Position numbers and translations under genes: made by a program. This document shows positions 25,474-37,455 of a stretch of 64,000 bases of DNA, in pieces. How positions within the stretch are numbered: position 1 is the stretch's first letter; each line of letters opens with the position of its first letter. Source of the DNA: Zanthoxylum bungeanum (Eukaryota > Streptophyta > Magnoliopsida > Sapindales > Rutaceae); NCBI GenBank assembly GCA_019454045.1, contig SKCR01038859.1, positions 124,001-188,000 on the forward strand. Direction: 5' to 3'. The notes below the pieces were generated by a model. That model made no database searches. It worked only from the letters and a program-made list of their open reading frames with translations, and was not told the origin of the DNA.

Positions 25474-25659
25474 CTACATATCGGTATTTCTCTTAGAAAA
25501 ATCGCATAGCGAGCAATAATTAAAATTGGTTTCCCTAGAATAACCTACAAGTAGGCACTTATTCGATTTGGGTTCTAGTTTGGTATCATCCAAACGTATG
25601 CCTAGCATTCCCAAATCATCAGGAATGAAAAACCTGGTTTCTTTCCTGTTCATATCCAA
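25474..25659 (-). pseudogene. Copia C integrase C-terminal remnant
   Basis: The 61-residue stretch holds RLDDTKLEPKSNKCLLVGYS, matching the copia integrase C-terminal block in which KL..KS.KC.FVGY is conserved. It lies upstream of the RT relic on the minus strand, the copia order. Confidence 0.78.
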
Positions 25660-26764
25660 TATGAATTCTGTCTAACAGATTTTCATGCAACCTTATTCAA
25701 AATAAGTATTGCACTATTAAATGATTATCCCTTTGAAGGAAAATGGTAGCTCAGATCGACTAATGTAACCTTATCATGTCTAATAAAATTGGGTTTCTCT
25801 GTTCAGACTCACCGTTAAATTGACGTGTTCCGGGAGGAGTTCTCATTGAAAGAATACTATACTCTTTCAAGTATTTTAGAAACTTATTGCTTAATTATTT
25901 TCATCATGGTCTAACTGTGATGAAATAATACTTTAGCCGATCTGTTTGTCTATTTCGTGTCGAAACTATAAAAGTTTCCGATTCGTGTTTCAAAAGAAAC
26001 ACATAACCATAACGCGATGCAACATCCGTAAAGGTTACGAAATATTCATATCCACCTCTAGCCTAGCTAGATATGGGCCCACTTACGTCACTATGAACGA
26101 GGGCTAACAGATCGATGGAATTGCACTTTTACCAAGTAAAGGTGTTTTAGGCACTTTACCCAATAAACTAGATTCGTAGACTTTATTTGAGTTGAATCAA
26201 ATCCGTCCTCGTATCCATTCTTCAAAAGTGTGGATATACGAGTCTTGTTTAATGTGTCCCAGACAACACTGCCACAAATAAGTCTTATCTGATCAAATCA
26301 GTTTGAGCTATTTGTTTGTCATAGATTTATTATATTCAAAATATAAATACTGTTATTCACATCTAATGTGTTTATCTCAATATCATCTTTATAAAATAAA
26401 ACACTTTAGTGTTCTAGAATATAAAGGTATACTGGCAACGAGTTATACTCGATATAAAGATAATGTTTCTAGTCAAACTAGTTACATTATAACAGTTTCC
26501 TAATTTAAGTACACACCCGAAGGGTAGTCCCTAAACTTAGGTATCTACGGTTAAAACAACGACTTCCGTCCCGTTTCCGATTCGCAGATTAATCTCATCT
26601 GAAGTCAGTATCCTGCTCATAGCATATTCTGCACATCAATGCATATTATGTACCACATTTAGTATCTAAAATCCAATTTTAATGCCAATAGTGAACATGT
26701 TTATGACAAACATCTTTGAAGCCGGAGCCTTACACCGTCTTCATTTCCTTCATGTCTACCTTGT

Positions 26765-26835
26765 CCATACGGCAGTCATGCTTCAGTGACCCCGTTTGCC
26801 ACAGTTTAGGCAGACATCTTGGGATATGTCATTTG
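26765..26835 (-). pseudogene. Copia C Gag zinc-knuckle remnant
   Basis: One minus-strand frame reads VCLNCGKRGH followed by a stop where Trp is usual (GHW), then in another frame a KHDC-like tail. This is a CCHC zinc knuckle of Gag nucleocapsid, broken by a stop and a shift. The same place in copy B is also recognisable. Confidence 0.72.
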
Positions 26836-29637
26836 TCTTCCTAGAAGACTATAATGGTTTTGCATTTGTCCTTTTCCACACCCCAGAAGCTTTCGGCCTA
26901 GTTTTGGCATTCTAGAATGTCGAAATAATATGCGTCTTGCGCTACTTGCCCTTTTGCAAACTTTGGCTTTGGCTCATTGAGCATAGCCATTAACTCTCTA
27001 AGAGTTACCTATTGAAATTAATGCTTCTAAGATCTAATGATAGATCTATGAAGATCCTTCAATTTCAACAGCATGGTTTAAAGATCTAATCCTTAGTTAT
27101 GATGACGAAATTAAGGAGTCATTTTGGCAAGCTTAAAGGATTAAACACTAAAGTTATCATCACATGAATATTCCAAAGATCATGCTCTACTATTTGCTTA
27201 ACTCCGGGCTTAGGCCTAAGATGTTATTTTATCAAATAGAGTAACTTCTTAGTTTCCAGGACTATCCTGAAATTTTATTCCCAATTTGAAAATTAAAGTC
27301 GTTTAAATACAGTTTCCGTAGGATTATGTTTTAAACACCAATCTTTCAATTTATCTTGATTCTAATAGTCCAACTATTTAATCAACGATTTCAAGTACTT
27401 TGATTATAATGATTACTATAGTCTAACTATATAATCAACTATAATTTACATGATTAAATTAAATTATATTGATTATTATAATCCAATTATAAAATCAACT
27501 ATTTATTGAATTAGTTTGAATACAGTGCAACTGTTTTAATTAAAACAAAATTAAATATTAGTCCAACAAATATATTAATTATTTGACGAAAAATGAAATG
27601 TGGGCGTATGGAAAGTATCTAAACGAAATTGCAAATCTAATACTTGCCTCCCACTATTTTTCGGCGAGCCTCTAACCCTCTGTTGAGTACTCGGGAAACC
27701 TTGTTTCTTAGTGGGCTAGGATCCCGTTAAATAACACACAATCTTGACTTTGGCCAACAAATTATATGATACTTAACTAGGTAGATCTCTAAAATCAATT
27801 GGAGTCCATCCAATTCCTAGATCCAGTAGGTGGACATCCAAGTCCGAAACATATATCTTATTTATGCCAATATATCCAATATATTCCCTAACCTTTTTTT
27901 CCTCTGAATCAATTAAGCCTTGGCTTTGGCACAACAAACTTAATGATCCCAGTTAAGCGGAACCCATTGACTATGAAAAGCTTTGTAATCAATGTCGATG
28001 AACAAGAAATGATCTTGACTTTAGCCAACAAATCACAACTTGGACAAGACACCGATATGGAATAAAGCCTTCATGATTCAAACACATCCGTGATTGACAA
28101 AGGTCTTGACTTTGGCCAACAAATCAATGCCAGTCTTGGATCTTGAGTAAGAATCACTCAATGGAAGGAAAAACGCTTAATATATTTTGAGGGTTTTTCG
28201 CATGTAATTGGCAACCAATTAATTATCTTTATTAAGGTCTCATCATCATACACCGTTAAACATGCATTCTAAACACATAATAAGATGCGTAAATAAATAT
28301 AATAATGATATGCGGATGGATACTTAAACATATTATTCCTAGAACACAATCTCTCCATTTCCTCTTTCCCGTTAGCACAACTTCTACCCGATTACATAAC
28401 ACTTCTAAAGAACCTCATTTACATTGAGGAAATAGGTGAGAAGGGAAATACAAAGAGTAAGGAGGTAATAGGCTGGACACGCAGGTCCAATTTAATAAAT
28501 TCTAAATTTATTATAATAATTTCCAAAATTGCCCCACCCATCTAATATCCATCCGATATACATTATTCATGCATCGCAATCATGTATTCACACAAGAATG
28601 TTATCAATCAATCTAATCCAATTAATTTATCTGAATATTAATGACCATCCAATGTTCAAACAACGATTTGATTTTGCACGAGTCAAACTCGTTTTGCGAA
28701 TAAGTACTCAAAGTACGAATTCTTGAATTAAATTAAACTACAACATAAATCCAATTTAACTTGTATTTAATACTAATTCACTATTTAATTCCAAATTAAA
28801 TATTCATACTTTATTAATGAACCTTTGCGACTTATATTCTAAATCTAATCGTTACGGGTCTCAAAGCCTGATTAACATCCATTGTCAACTAATTAAAGTC
28901 TAATGGGCTTTCAATTAATTTCTTAAGGCATGGGCTTCAGTAACCAAAGCCCAATCAAGGAATCGCCCCATAAGCCTAGAAATCAATTTCGGCCCAATTA
29001 AACTTTAAAGGCCCATTAGTCATAATTGGACTTTATGGATATGGTTTTGGGCCCATTTGGATCCAACCAATTTAGCCTAAACCCATCTTGGTACAACCAA
29101 GCCCATTTATCCCAATTGCAACTTTAAAGCCCAATTTCCAAAATAGGCCCAATTAATTAAATTACCAAATTCAAATTTCATAATTAAATTAACCTAAGTG
29201 TAGTGGCATAATTAATTACCCAAATTAACATTTCCAAAACATTAATTAGCCTAATTAATTATGCTCATTATCTTCAAAACATGTCCAACACATTTTAATC
29301 AAAAATCAACATCATTTCATGCTCTTTATGTCACGGCCATTAGGGTTTTTACAAATCGATTTCGATTTCAATCCAATTGAATCCTAAATCAACATTACCC
29401 AATCGATTTCAACTCATCCAATGAATCAAAAAAAAATCACCATGACATTAGGGGAAGTCCAACTTTCGGCCAAGCCATAAAATGGGCAACAAATTGATCC
29501 AATCAATATTTCATGAAATTGATCCAATACAACTTCAATTCAACATCATTCAAGCATACTTAATCAAACAATTTCATTAAATCATGCTCAAAATCAATTT
29601 ACCCAATTTTAAACCTAATAAAGTTCCATGCTCAAAT
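26836..29637 (-). other. Copia C gag 5' part and leader, decayed
   Basis: No protein is recognisable. Four spaced CTTGACTTTGGCC-like words lie at about 27741-28120, as in copies A and B. 28880-29160 has GGCCCAA-like words. Confidence 0.55.
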
Positions 29638-29650
29638 GGCTCTAATACCA
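29638..29650 (-). other. Primer-binding site of copia C
   Basis: The minus strand reads TGGTATTAGAGCC, one base different from the canonical initiator tRNA-Met complement. It sits one base before the LTR. Confidence 0.85.
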
Positions 29651-29651
29651 T

Positions 29652-31605
29652 TGTTGGGTTTCTCTAAGGTCCCAAGGATCATTAATAAAGTGTGAATACA
29701 GTAATGAAATATGGCGGAATTATACTCACATTGAACAGCTTTGTGATGCGACAAAGAATAAAACTTTTCTTTTTGTTGATGAAGCATTCGGCCATGGGTG
29801 TATTTGGACTCCATCTTCATCTTCAAGCTCCAAGCTTTAGGTGTTGAGATTCCATCCATGCTCATAAGTGAGTTTCCCTATCACCTTGTATGCCTCTTTG
29901 TGTGCTAGCACTCTTGAAGATTTGCAACAAATCTTCTAATTCTTGCTTATGGCTATTGGCCAAATGAAGAAATTTTGAGAGAAAATTGGCCCTTTGGCCG
30001 TGAGTTTGAGAGGGAGAGAATAAGAGAATGTGTTGGTTTGGTTGTTGGGAATTTTGTGTATCTAATACACCTTTTACAAATTCAAAAAGTCAAGGCAAAA
30101 AACAATTAATGCCTTCCAACTACCACATCAACTATTCATATCACTCAAAGTGACATGTTGTCAATCACTCAAAGTGACTTGACATCACATCAATTAAAGT
30201 GACTAATGATTTGACGCTAGATGTGACTTGTGGGCCGCACTTGAATTTGAAATGCGAGTGCGCCCGCAAATACTCCCGGGCTCGGGTTCGCTAATTCCAA
30301 ATTAATGAATTTTCCGTTTCGACGTAATTAAATAATTATGCCTAGCAAAATTACTATTCACGTCGCTAACGAATTAATTCTAAATTAACTCGTTTGCTCG
30401 AATTAAAATCTAATTTTAATTCCGCGTCGAAATCCAATTTCGTTTAATATATCGAATATATTATTTTACCGATTAATTCTAAATTAATCGTTCTCTCTTT
30501 TTAAATAATATTTTATCCTAGATAAAATATCTCCTTAATTAATACCAGATTAATTTTCTCTCTCATCTAATTAATCCCAGATTAATAAATTGCGAGTCAT
30601 ACGTTATCGGTGAATCTTCGAGAAGCGACCCATGAGATCCCCGGATATGTTGGCAGTAAATCCGGTTATCGGACTATCAATACGTACTTACCTAGTACTA
30701 CATTTTTACCGATTTACAATGAATAAGCGATCTATATCAGGTGTAGTATACATGAATAAGCGATCTATATCAGGTGTAGTATACGTAGAATCGTGTATGT
30801 TGATCCAGTATCGGATGTTCACGTGCAAGGCCTGGGGATGGAAATATGCCTGCCCCGTACGAAGCACATATCGGATCTCTGGTAACTAGTCTCTATAATC
30901 GGATATACATGACCTAGTCATAATATCCTGATAGCTACAACATATAAGAGAACAAGTTCCGTATCCGACGTGATCATCATCTCCACTATAACTGAAGTGA
31001 TACTTCCGTCTTGACATCACACCCAATACACTATAATTCTCAATATACCCAGAAGAGGCGTACACAGAACCGGTTAAAGCCATGAACGACAAAAACCAAA
31101 GTATATTGATTGTCGCAAGTATTAGCGGTACAAGTCTCAGGTTAAGACCAAATACACCTACCCTGATTCGGACTTCCATAGACACATAGTTATACTACCA
31201 ATGGAATTCTGAGGGCTCTATCCAGAGCGAAGCTGTTTTCCGTACCATTGGTAAAACACAACCTTCTATTTCACTTGCATGAGTATCCAATACCCAAATA
31301 TATGAGAACTATGTCGTTATGCTCCCATAACACGCACAAGTGTAATATTAGTCTATTCCGCATTATCGATGTCCAATCTCGATAATACTACGACTAGGGA
31401 TATTTAATGATTAAACCTTCATGGATTGGTACTATCTCATATCATCTGAATCCGGAACGAATCATATGAACCTTCTATCATTTATATATCTAGGTGATCT
31501 AATCACAAATGATAAAAGAGCAATTTCCTTTGTCACATAGTTAATTTGTACAACAACATCGTGTTCTGTACAAATAGTGATGCTATGGGTCATAATTGTC
31601 CAACA
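29652..31605 (-). repeat. Copia C 5' LTR (1.95 kb)
   Basis: It has TGTTGGG...CCAACA ends. It contains a perfect 33-bp tandem duplication (30719-30784) that no other LTR copy in the window shows. That duplication sits where other copies have the sequence around 8745-8800. Confidence 0.9.
30719..30784. repeat. Perfect 33-bp tandem duplication in copia C 5' LTR
   Basis: Units 30719-30751 and 30752-30784 are identical and start ATGAATAAGCG. It is private to this LTR; the matching region of its own 3' LTR near 23010 has one unit. Confidence 0.95.
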
Positions 31606-32009
31606 GTGGGGTCTTGGGCATGTGGATGGATTTTACGCTGTGTGGATTGGGCTTGCATGGTGGGTCGTGGGCTAAGGTTTGAAGTAGAAACTGGCTGAGA
31701 AAATCCAGACTGGCTAGTGAGTTCGAATCCGATAAGATGCTAATTTTTGGAGGTTTTTCTTCTTTCCGACATTCATTTTTCGCAACTTCAGCAACTTTTC
31801 AGACATTACCTCCATGCGAGGCTCATCATCGGGTTCATGCAAAAATGCAATGTTTACAATCGCCCCCACTTTGATGAGTCTTGTGCAGTGTGTGACAGTG
31901 ACAACCCTATTAAAGTCATGCATGTATTTTAACTTACCTGGTTCGTTGGCCATTACCGGACTTACCTGTTGTTTTGCTGCTTTTGTGAGATGCTTTGATT
32001 TTTAAGATT

Positions 32010-33470
32010 CTTTCCCGAAAGGAGTTGAGTTGATGGTGAGGAGCTTCGTCCTCTAGGATTCATTCACGAACCATGCTGAGTGTGAGATGTTTCGATCTAT
32101 TGGATTCATTCCTAAACTGAGTTGATTTGATGGCGAGGTGCTTCGTCCTCTGGGATTCATTCCCGAACCATGCTAGGCTTGAGATGCTTCGATCTCAGAG
32201 ATTCATTCTGAACTGAGTTGATTTGATGGTGAGCTACTTCGACCCTGGGATTCATTCCCGAACCATGCTGGGTGTGAGATGCTCGATCTTTGGCCTGAAC
32301 TGAGTTAATATGATGGCAAGGTACTTCGACCCCTGAGATTCATTCCTGAACCATGCTGGGTGTGAGATGCTCCGATCTTTGGGATTCATTCCCAAACTGA
32401 TTTGAGTTGATGGTGAGGTGCTTCGATCCTTTGGGATTCATTCCCGAACCATACTGGGTGTGAGATGCTTCGATCTCTAGGATCTATTCCCGAATTGAGT
32501 TGAATTGATGGTGAGGTGCTTCGACCCATGGGATTCATTCCCGAACCATGCTGGGTATGAGATGCTTTGATATCTGGGATTCATTCCCGAGCTGAGTTGA
32601 GTTGATGACGAATTACTTCGACCCATGGGATTCATTGCCGAACCATCCTGGGTGTGAGATGCTTCGAACTCTGGGATTTATTCCCGAACTGAGTTGAGTT
32701 GATGACGAGGTGCTTTTACCCCTTGGATTCATTCCCAAACTGAGTTGAGTTTATGGCAAGGTGCTTCGACCCTGGGATTCATTCTCTAACCATGTTGGGT
32801 GTGAAATGCTTCGATCTCTGGGATTCATTCCCAAATTGAGTTAAGTTGATAGCGGGGTGCTTCAACCCCTGGGATTCATTCCTGAACCATGCTGGGTGTG
32901 ACATGCTTTGATCACTGGGATTCATTCCTGAACTGTATGGGTGATAGCGTCTTGGTCCTCCTATGTGACTCTTCGATCCACTGTTTTTTTTATGATGATG
33001 AGGTGCTTCGATCTCTGGTATTCATTCCCAAACTAAGTTGAGTTGATGGCGAGGTGCTTCGACCCCTGAGATTTATTCCCGAACTGTATGGGTGATAGCG
33101 TCTTGGTCCTCTTATGTGACTCTTTGATCCACTGGGTGTTTTCCGTGAAGATGAGGTGCTTTGATCTTTGGGATTCATTCCTGAACTGAGTTGAGTTGAT
33201 GGCGAGGTGCTTCGACTCTTGGGATTCATTCCCGAACTATATGGGTGATAGTGTCTTGGTCCTCATGTATGACACTTCGATCCACTGGGGTGTTTTTTCA
33301 CGATGATGAGGTGTTTCGATCTCTTTGATTCATTCCCAACCTATTGATAATATGGGCCTCGCCCCCTAGGATTCATTCTTGAACTATCGATAATATAGGC
33401 CTCGACCCTAGTATTCATTCCCAAAACTGTTGATGATGTGGGCCTCGACCCTAGGATTTATTCATGAGGT
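32010..33470. repeat. Minisatellite array in element H 3' region
   Basis: The array is built of half-units of about 45-50 bp sharing GGGATTCATTCCCGAAC and a GAGRTGCTTCGA word, combined into units of about 95-100 bp. Around 32930-33300 a longer variant with GATAGCGTCTTGGTCCTC recurs three times. The copies are diverged. Such arrays in the 3' untranslated region are known for Tat/Ogre elements and have been linked to satellite DNA. Confidence 0.9.
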
Positions 33471-33894
33471 TCCTCCATTCCTGGAGTTGCTCGTCCTCGT
33501 CGCTTTTTTTTCAAAGCCTTGCGAACATAAAATAAATTTTATTTATATGCGACGTGTATACATGGATGCATTCCCTATTTCGATGGGGTTTCTCTGTCCT
33601 ATTAGCTTGATGTCATCTTTAATTAGGCGTTCCTTGTGTTAGAAGGTTTTTTTCACCCTTTTAGGAATATTTTTGGCCTTTGGGCGCTCCCTTGGCCTGC
33701 TGACAGTTTCCTTCTGCCATTTCTCCTCCGGTGATTGCTCAATTCTCTTTGGTCTCACTACTCAAGATCCCACAGGTTCGTCCTATCTTTTGCCTAAGTT
33801 GTCCTTTCAGATTTTCATCTTAACAGATTACTATATCTTGTCTGAGTCGCCTTTTTAGGTTTTCAACTCAGCAAGCTAAAAAAATATTTTTTTC

Positions 33895-34110
33895 TCTTTT
33901 TTCATTTTTTCAGATCTCTCCTCATTCTCGAGGCTCTTCACTCGTCCTTTTTCCCGAGGTTGTTCTCCATTTTTAGAGTTCTTCGTCCTTATTCCTGAGG
34001 CTGCTCTACTCCTCTCCATTCTCAGAGTTCCTCATTTTCGAGGCTCTTTGCTCGTCCTCATTCTCGAGACTCCTCTCCATTCCTAGAGTTCTTCGTCCTA
34101 GATCTTTTGA
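33895..34110. repeat. Degenerate short tandem repeat, pyrimidine-rich
   Basis: It repeats variants of CTCATTCTCGAGGCTCTT and GAGTTCTTCGTCC with a period of roughly 30 bp. It is part of the 3' non-coding region of element H. Confidence 0.7.
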
Positions 34111-34545
34111 TCTTGTCCCAACATCTAAGAAACAAAAGACGTGATTTGTAATTACTTGACTCTAATCTTTCCCGGTTAGCTAGCTGGGATTCATGCAATC
34201 TATGAACATCTTGAACATTTGTTTCAATAAAGGCATTTGCATTATTTCTTAGTACACATATAGGAAATAATAAACTACATTGCAAGGGTACTTCTGTCGC
34301 TAACTGTTCATCACGGATTTTACAATTAACCATTTTTTCTTGCTCACTCATGCTCCGTATTTTGCTTGGGCTGTCCTTTGCGGATTTTCAACCTAACAAG
34401 CCTTTTTTCTTTTTTTCTTCTTTTTTTATACAAAGTATTGTTTCAGCCTGTCCACGTTGATGAGCTCAGTGAACTCGTTCCCTTCCAAATCTGAAAGTCT
34501 CACTGCCTCATTCCCTATCACCTTCTTGACTAGGTAGGGTCCTTC

Positions 34546-34920
34546 CTAATTGGGCCTGAACTTTCCCCTTTGGTCCATTATAAGTGGATTTGACTGCTTA
34601 AGCACTAGATCACCTTCTCTGATCTTGGTGGGACGCACCTTCTTGTAGAACGCCTTGGCCAATCTTTTCTGGTATAGCTGCATGTGGTGCAAGTCCTTTA
34701 TCCTTTTCTCATCCATTAATGCTAGCTGTTCGAACCGCTGCGATGCCCATTCTTGCTGGTGCAATCCTGCCTTTGCTAGTTCCCACATTGATTGTATTTC
34801 TATTACCATTGGTAATACTGCCTTGATCTCGTACTCCTGAAATTGGACTCTATTATTCGTCACTATGTGATGTGGCATTCCATATCGACATACTATGTTA
34901 CGAGCTATGAACTTGGTCAT
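34546..34920 (-). pseudogene. Element H integrase remnant, internally deleted
   Basis: The first part reads RNIVCRYGMPHHIVTNN, where the family has a D-N pair (I.DNG); the catalytic Asp is Asn here. After VQFQ the sequence jumps to EYEIKAVLP, so roughly the last third of the catalytic core and the region after it are missing. The C-terminal part is readable: QLYQKRLAKAFYKKVRP followed by REGDLVLK, the conserved tail of Tat-type integrases. The N-terminal zinc finger is absent. Confidence 0.82.
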
Positions 34921-35132
34921 CTAGCCAACATCACCTCCAAATAGATTTTTTCCATTTCTTGACAGTGGGCTTCATACGGAAGCATCTTTTTAGTGAGATA
35001 GTAAACTGCATGTTCCACCTCTGTCTCATCTTCATATACCATCATCGCCCCCAGCGCTTTGGGTTCTATGGCCAAATACAACATCAAGGGTTTGTCCGGC
35101 CTTGGAGGTTTCATGACGGGCGGTTTAACCAA
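34917..35132 (-). pseudogene. Element H RNase H N-terminal fragment
   Basis: It reads KPLMLYLAIEPKALGAMMVYE, then AVYYLTKKM and YEAHCQEMEKIYL. This matches the plant gypsy RNase H start (P..LYL...ALGAVL, AVYYLS..L, E..YP..EK), although the first catalytic Asp position is occupied by Leu-Ala context typical of this branch. It stops at a TAG after 71 residues and is directly followed by the integrase fragment, so the C-terminal half is deleted. Confidence 0.8.
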
Positions 35133-35313
35133 GTATTCTTTAATTTTGTCAAAGGCTTATTGACATTGTATATTCCACTCCATGGGTTGGTCTTTCCTCA
35201 ATAGCTTGAAGATGAGCTCACATACTAATGTCATCTTGGCAATGAACCTACTGATATACTAGATTTTCCCAAAAAAAGCTCTAACTTCCTTTTCTATCTT
35301 CGGTGCGGGCATC

Positions 35314-36027
35314 TCAGCAATTACCTTGATCTTTTTCAAGGTCCACTTCTATTCCTCTCATTCCTACCGTATGCCCCAACAAATTTCTGGATGTTACCCC
35401 AAACACACACTTCTTGGGGTTGAGTTGAAGGTTATACTTATCGATTCTTTGAAGGAATTTCTCCAGTGCTTCTATATGTTCGGCCCTCGTCTCTGATTTA
35501 ACCATCATGTCATCCATGTATACCTCAATCTCCTTATGCATCAAGTCATGGAATAATGTAGTGGCTATTCGTTGATAAGTGGCTCCCGTATTTTTAAGTC
35601 CAAACGGCACCTTGTAACAATATATACTGCACTCAATGACGAAGGGAGTCTTATACTTGTCTTTTTCGGCCATGAAGACCTAGATATATCTTGAGAATCC
35701 ATCCGTGAATGAGCAGATAAAGCCGCGCTATCAACCAACTCGTCTATATAGGTTAGGGAAAATCATCATTTGGTAAGATTTGTTTGGGTCCCTATAATCT
35801 ATGCACATTCTGACCTTTCCATCCTTTTTCGGTACCGGCACAATGTTGGCTAACCACTCGGGGTACTTCACCACTTCTAAGAACCCCACATCTATGTGCT
35901 TCTTGACTTCTTCCCTAACCTTTTCGGCCCATTCTAGCCTCATTCTTTGGAGCTTCTGTTTTACTGGTCTCATGTTCGGATATGTTGGTATCATGTACTG
36001 GGCAATACTCATGTCCACTCCTGGCAT
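35314..36027 (-). pseudogene. Element H reverse transcriptase, near-complete but broken
   Basis: The N-terminal piece (35731-36027) has PEWLANIVPVPKKDG and RMCIDYRDPNK. The piece at 35314-35673 has CYKVPFGLKNTGATYQR, the active-site box YMDDMMVK and LQLNPKKCVFGV. At least two stops separate the two pieces (35674-35730), and the DG-FSGY block with the first Asp is only faintly visible. The YMDD acids are intact. This is the most legible RT in the window. Confidence 0.9.
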
Positions 36028-36106
36028 ATCTTCATAGAACTAGGCGAATACTTATATATATTTTATTAATATTTTCTCTAATTCTTTCCGCTCATTAGAG
36101 GTAACC

Positions 36107-36598
36107 TCACTTGCAATTAAATTTCCTTGGGGTTTTCACATGTACCAAGATTAAATGCATTTGCTTTGTTGAGTTAATGTCAAATGTGCTCATGTCTTGT
36201 ATGTTATGATATCGACTAACAGGAAAAGACTCGAACAAGTAAGCAAAATAAATGTCTTTATTATTAATAAATGCAAGATTACAATCAAATAAATCAGGAA
36301 AATAAACATCTGCATCATTTGTAGCCTTGTCTTCTTCCGTCTTCTTTCTTTCTTCGAGCATCAGATTCTCCAACTGCAATAGTTCTTCTTCCCATTTATC
36401 TTCCTCTTTTACAATTTCCTCTGTCTGTGGTTCCTTACCCATTACATCTTTGAAGATCTCGAATCCTAGTACTATGATCTCATTGACTTCTACGAGTTCA
36501 GGCTCTTCTTGATACCCTGTGGCTTTCATAAAGTATTCCGTCAGCTTCATCCTTTTTACCTCCTCTTCATCACTACTGCTATCCCATATCCCATGCAA
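36107..36598 (-). pseudogene. Element H acidic pol segment upstream of RT
   Basis: A 163-residue open stretch that is strongly acidic (EEE, KEEDKWEEE) in its middle part. In Tat-type polyproteins a poorly conserved acidic linker lies between protease and RT, and a stop-interrupted continuation runs from here into the RT N-terminus (36028-36106). I see no protease motif. Its assignment rests on position and composition only. Confidence 0.5.
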
Positions 36599-36939
36599 GA
36601 AGCTTGGTGGTTGAGAGTTTGGAGGACAAAGCTTTCAGGCAAGCAGGAGTTGATCATGTAGATGGGTATTGGAGCGGAGTGGTAGTTGGATAGAGGGTTT
36701 CTATGTGTGGGTTGTTCTTTTTTCCAGGTCGGATGGATCTCATGCCTAAGGTAGGTGCAGTTGTCAGTTTTGTGGTCTTTTTACTGATAGTAGTGATAGT
36801 GTAGGTTTAGGTAAAGGTGGAGTGGCATACGGTTTGGAAGTGGTTTAGGTTCTAAGGATTTTATGAATCCTTACCTCTTCTTGACAAGTCTTCATTCTTC
36901 TCTAACCTAACAGAAATCTGTGATGGCTTTTAAGACAGG
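36599..36939 (-). other. Element H upstream region, no domain seen
   Basis: I see no Gag or protease motif on the minus strand here. It probably represents decayed gag. Confidence 0.4.
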
Positions 36940-37088
36940 GGGTCAACATGATGCGTGTATGCATGCGATGCATGAGATGCATGTGGTTATCAAAACAACA
37001 TGCTGGGTGTATGCATGTAATGCATGAGATGAGTGAGATGCATGAGATGCGTAAGATGTAGGTGGTTATCAAAATAGCATATACCATT
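36940..37088. repeat. ATGCATGAGATG-type repeat in element H leader
   Basis: Short words ATGCATGAGATG and variants recur, and a longer word GGTGGTTATCAAAA-like occurs twice about 75 bp apart (near 36985 and 37060). Confidence 0.7.
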
Positions 37089-37455
37089 TCGACCTTATTC
37101 CTTTCACACCCATGGTAAGTCCATTTCTGCCCTAAGTATGGCTCATTTTATGCACCAATGTGGGGTACAAAAAATCATTATCTCCTACGCTACAGGGGTG
37201 AACCTTGGCTACCTAAGTCTCTCTTAGTCAGTAAAAGACAAAAACCGCCCATTTACAATATTGACTAAGCCTATTATGGGGACCGTGTCATTATCTAGAA
37301 ACGACAACTTGGGCCCTCAGAAATCACGGTTGTGGTGAAGACGGACTTGGAGATATCTAAAAGTATACAAATATGCCATAATAAGGCATACCCTTCCTGG
37401 ATGAAAGCCAGTGTGGATATCGAACTCGTGCATCTGGCATATTCAGATTATGTTT

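Larger units (their letters stand above)
22523..31605 (-). mobile_element. Ty1/copia retrotransposon C, 3' LTR truncated
   Basis: Same family as A and B. The truncated 3' LTR is 22523-23860, the internal region 23861-29651, the primer site 29638-29650 and the 5' LTR 29652-31605. The right-hand neighbour GTGGG (31606-31610) would be its target duplication; the left counterpart is lost or lies beyond gypsy LTR I. It has the best-preserved coding relics of the three copia copies, still without any complete domain. Confidence 0.9.
31611..37450 (-). mobile_element. Ty3/gypsy (Tat-like) retrotransposon remnant H
   Basis: The minus-strand order is: leader repeats (36940-37085), acidic inter-domain stretch (36107-36598), RT (35314-36027), RNase H (34917-35132), integrase pieces (34546-34920), then a long non-coding 3' region with tandem repeats (32010-34100). 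The RT wording (PVPKKDGKVRMCIDYRDPNK and YMDDMMVK) and the integrase tail (REGDLVLK) resemble the Tat/Ogre branch of plant gypsy elements. LTRs are not identified; 31611-32010 and 37090-37450 hold no recognised feature. Large parts of RNase H and integrase are deleted. Confidence 0.75.

Noticed and set aside
32990..33229. Ser/Pro/Thr-rich repetitive open stretch on the minus strand
   Set aside because: It is the translation of the minisatellite units, with no start context or conservation in neighbouring units.
34058..34351. 97-codon open stretch on the minus strand downstream of the element H integrase
   Set aside because: No similarity to known domains, overlaps the degenerate pyrimidine-rich repeat, and lies in the 3' non-coding part of a Tat-like element.
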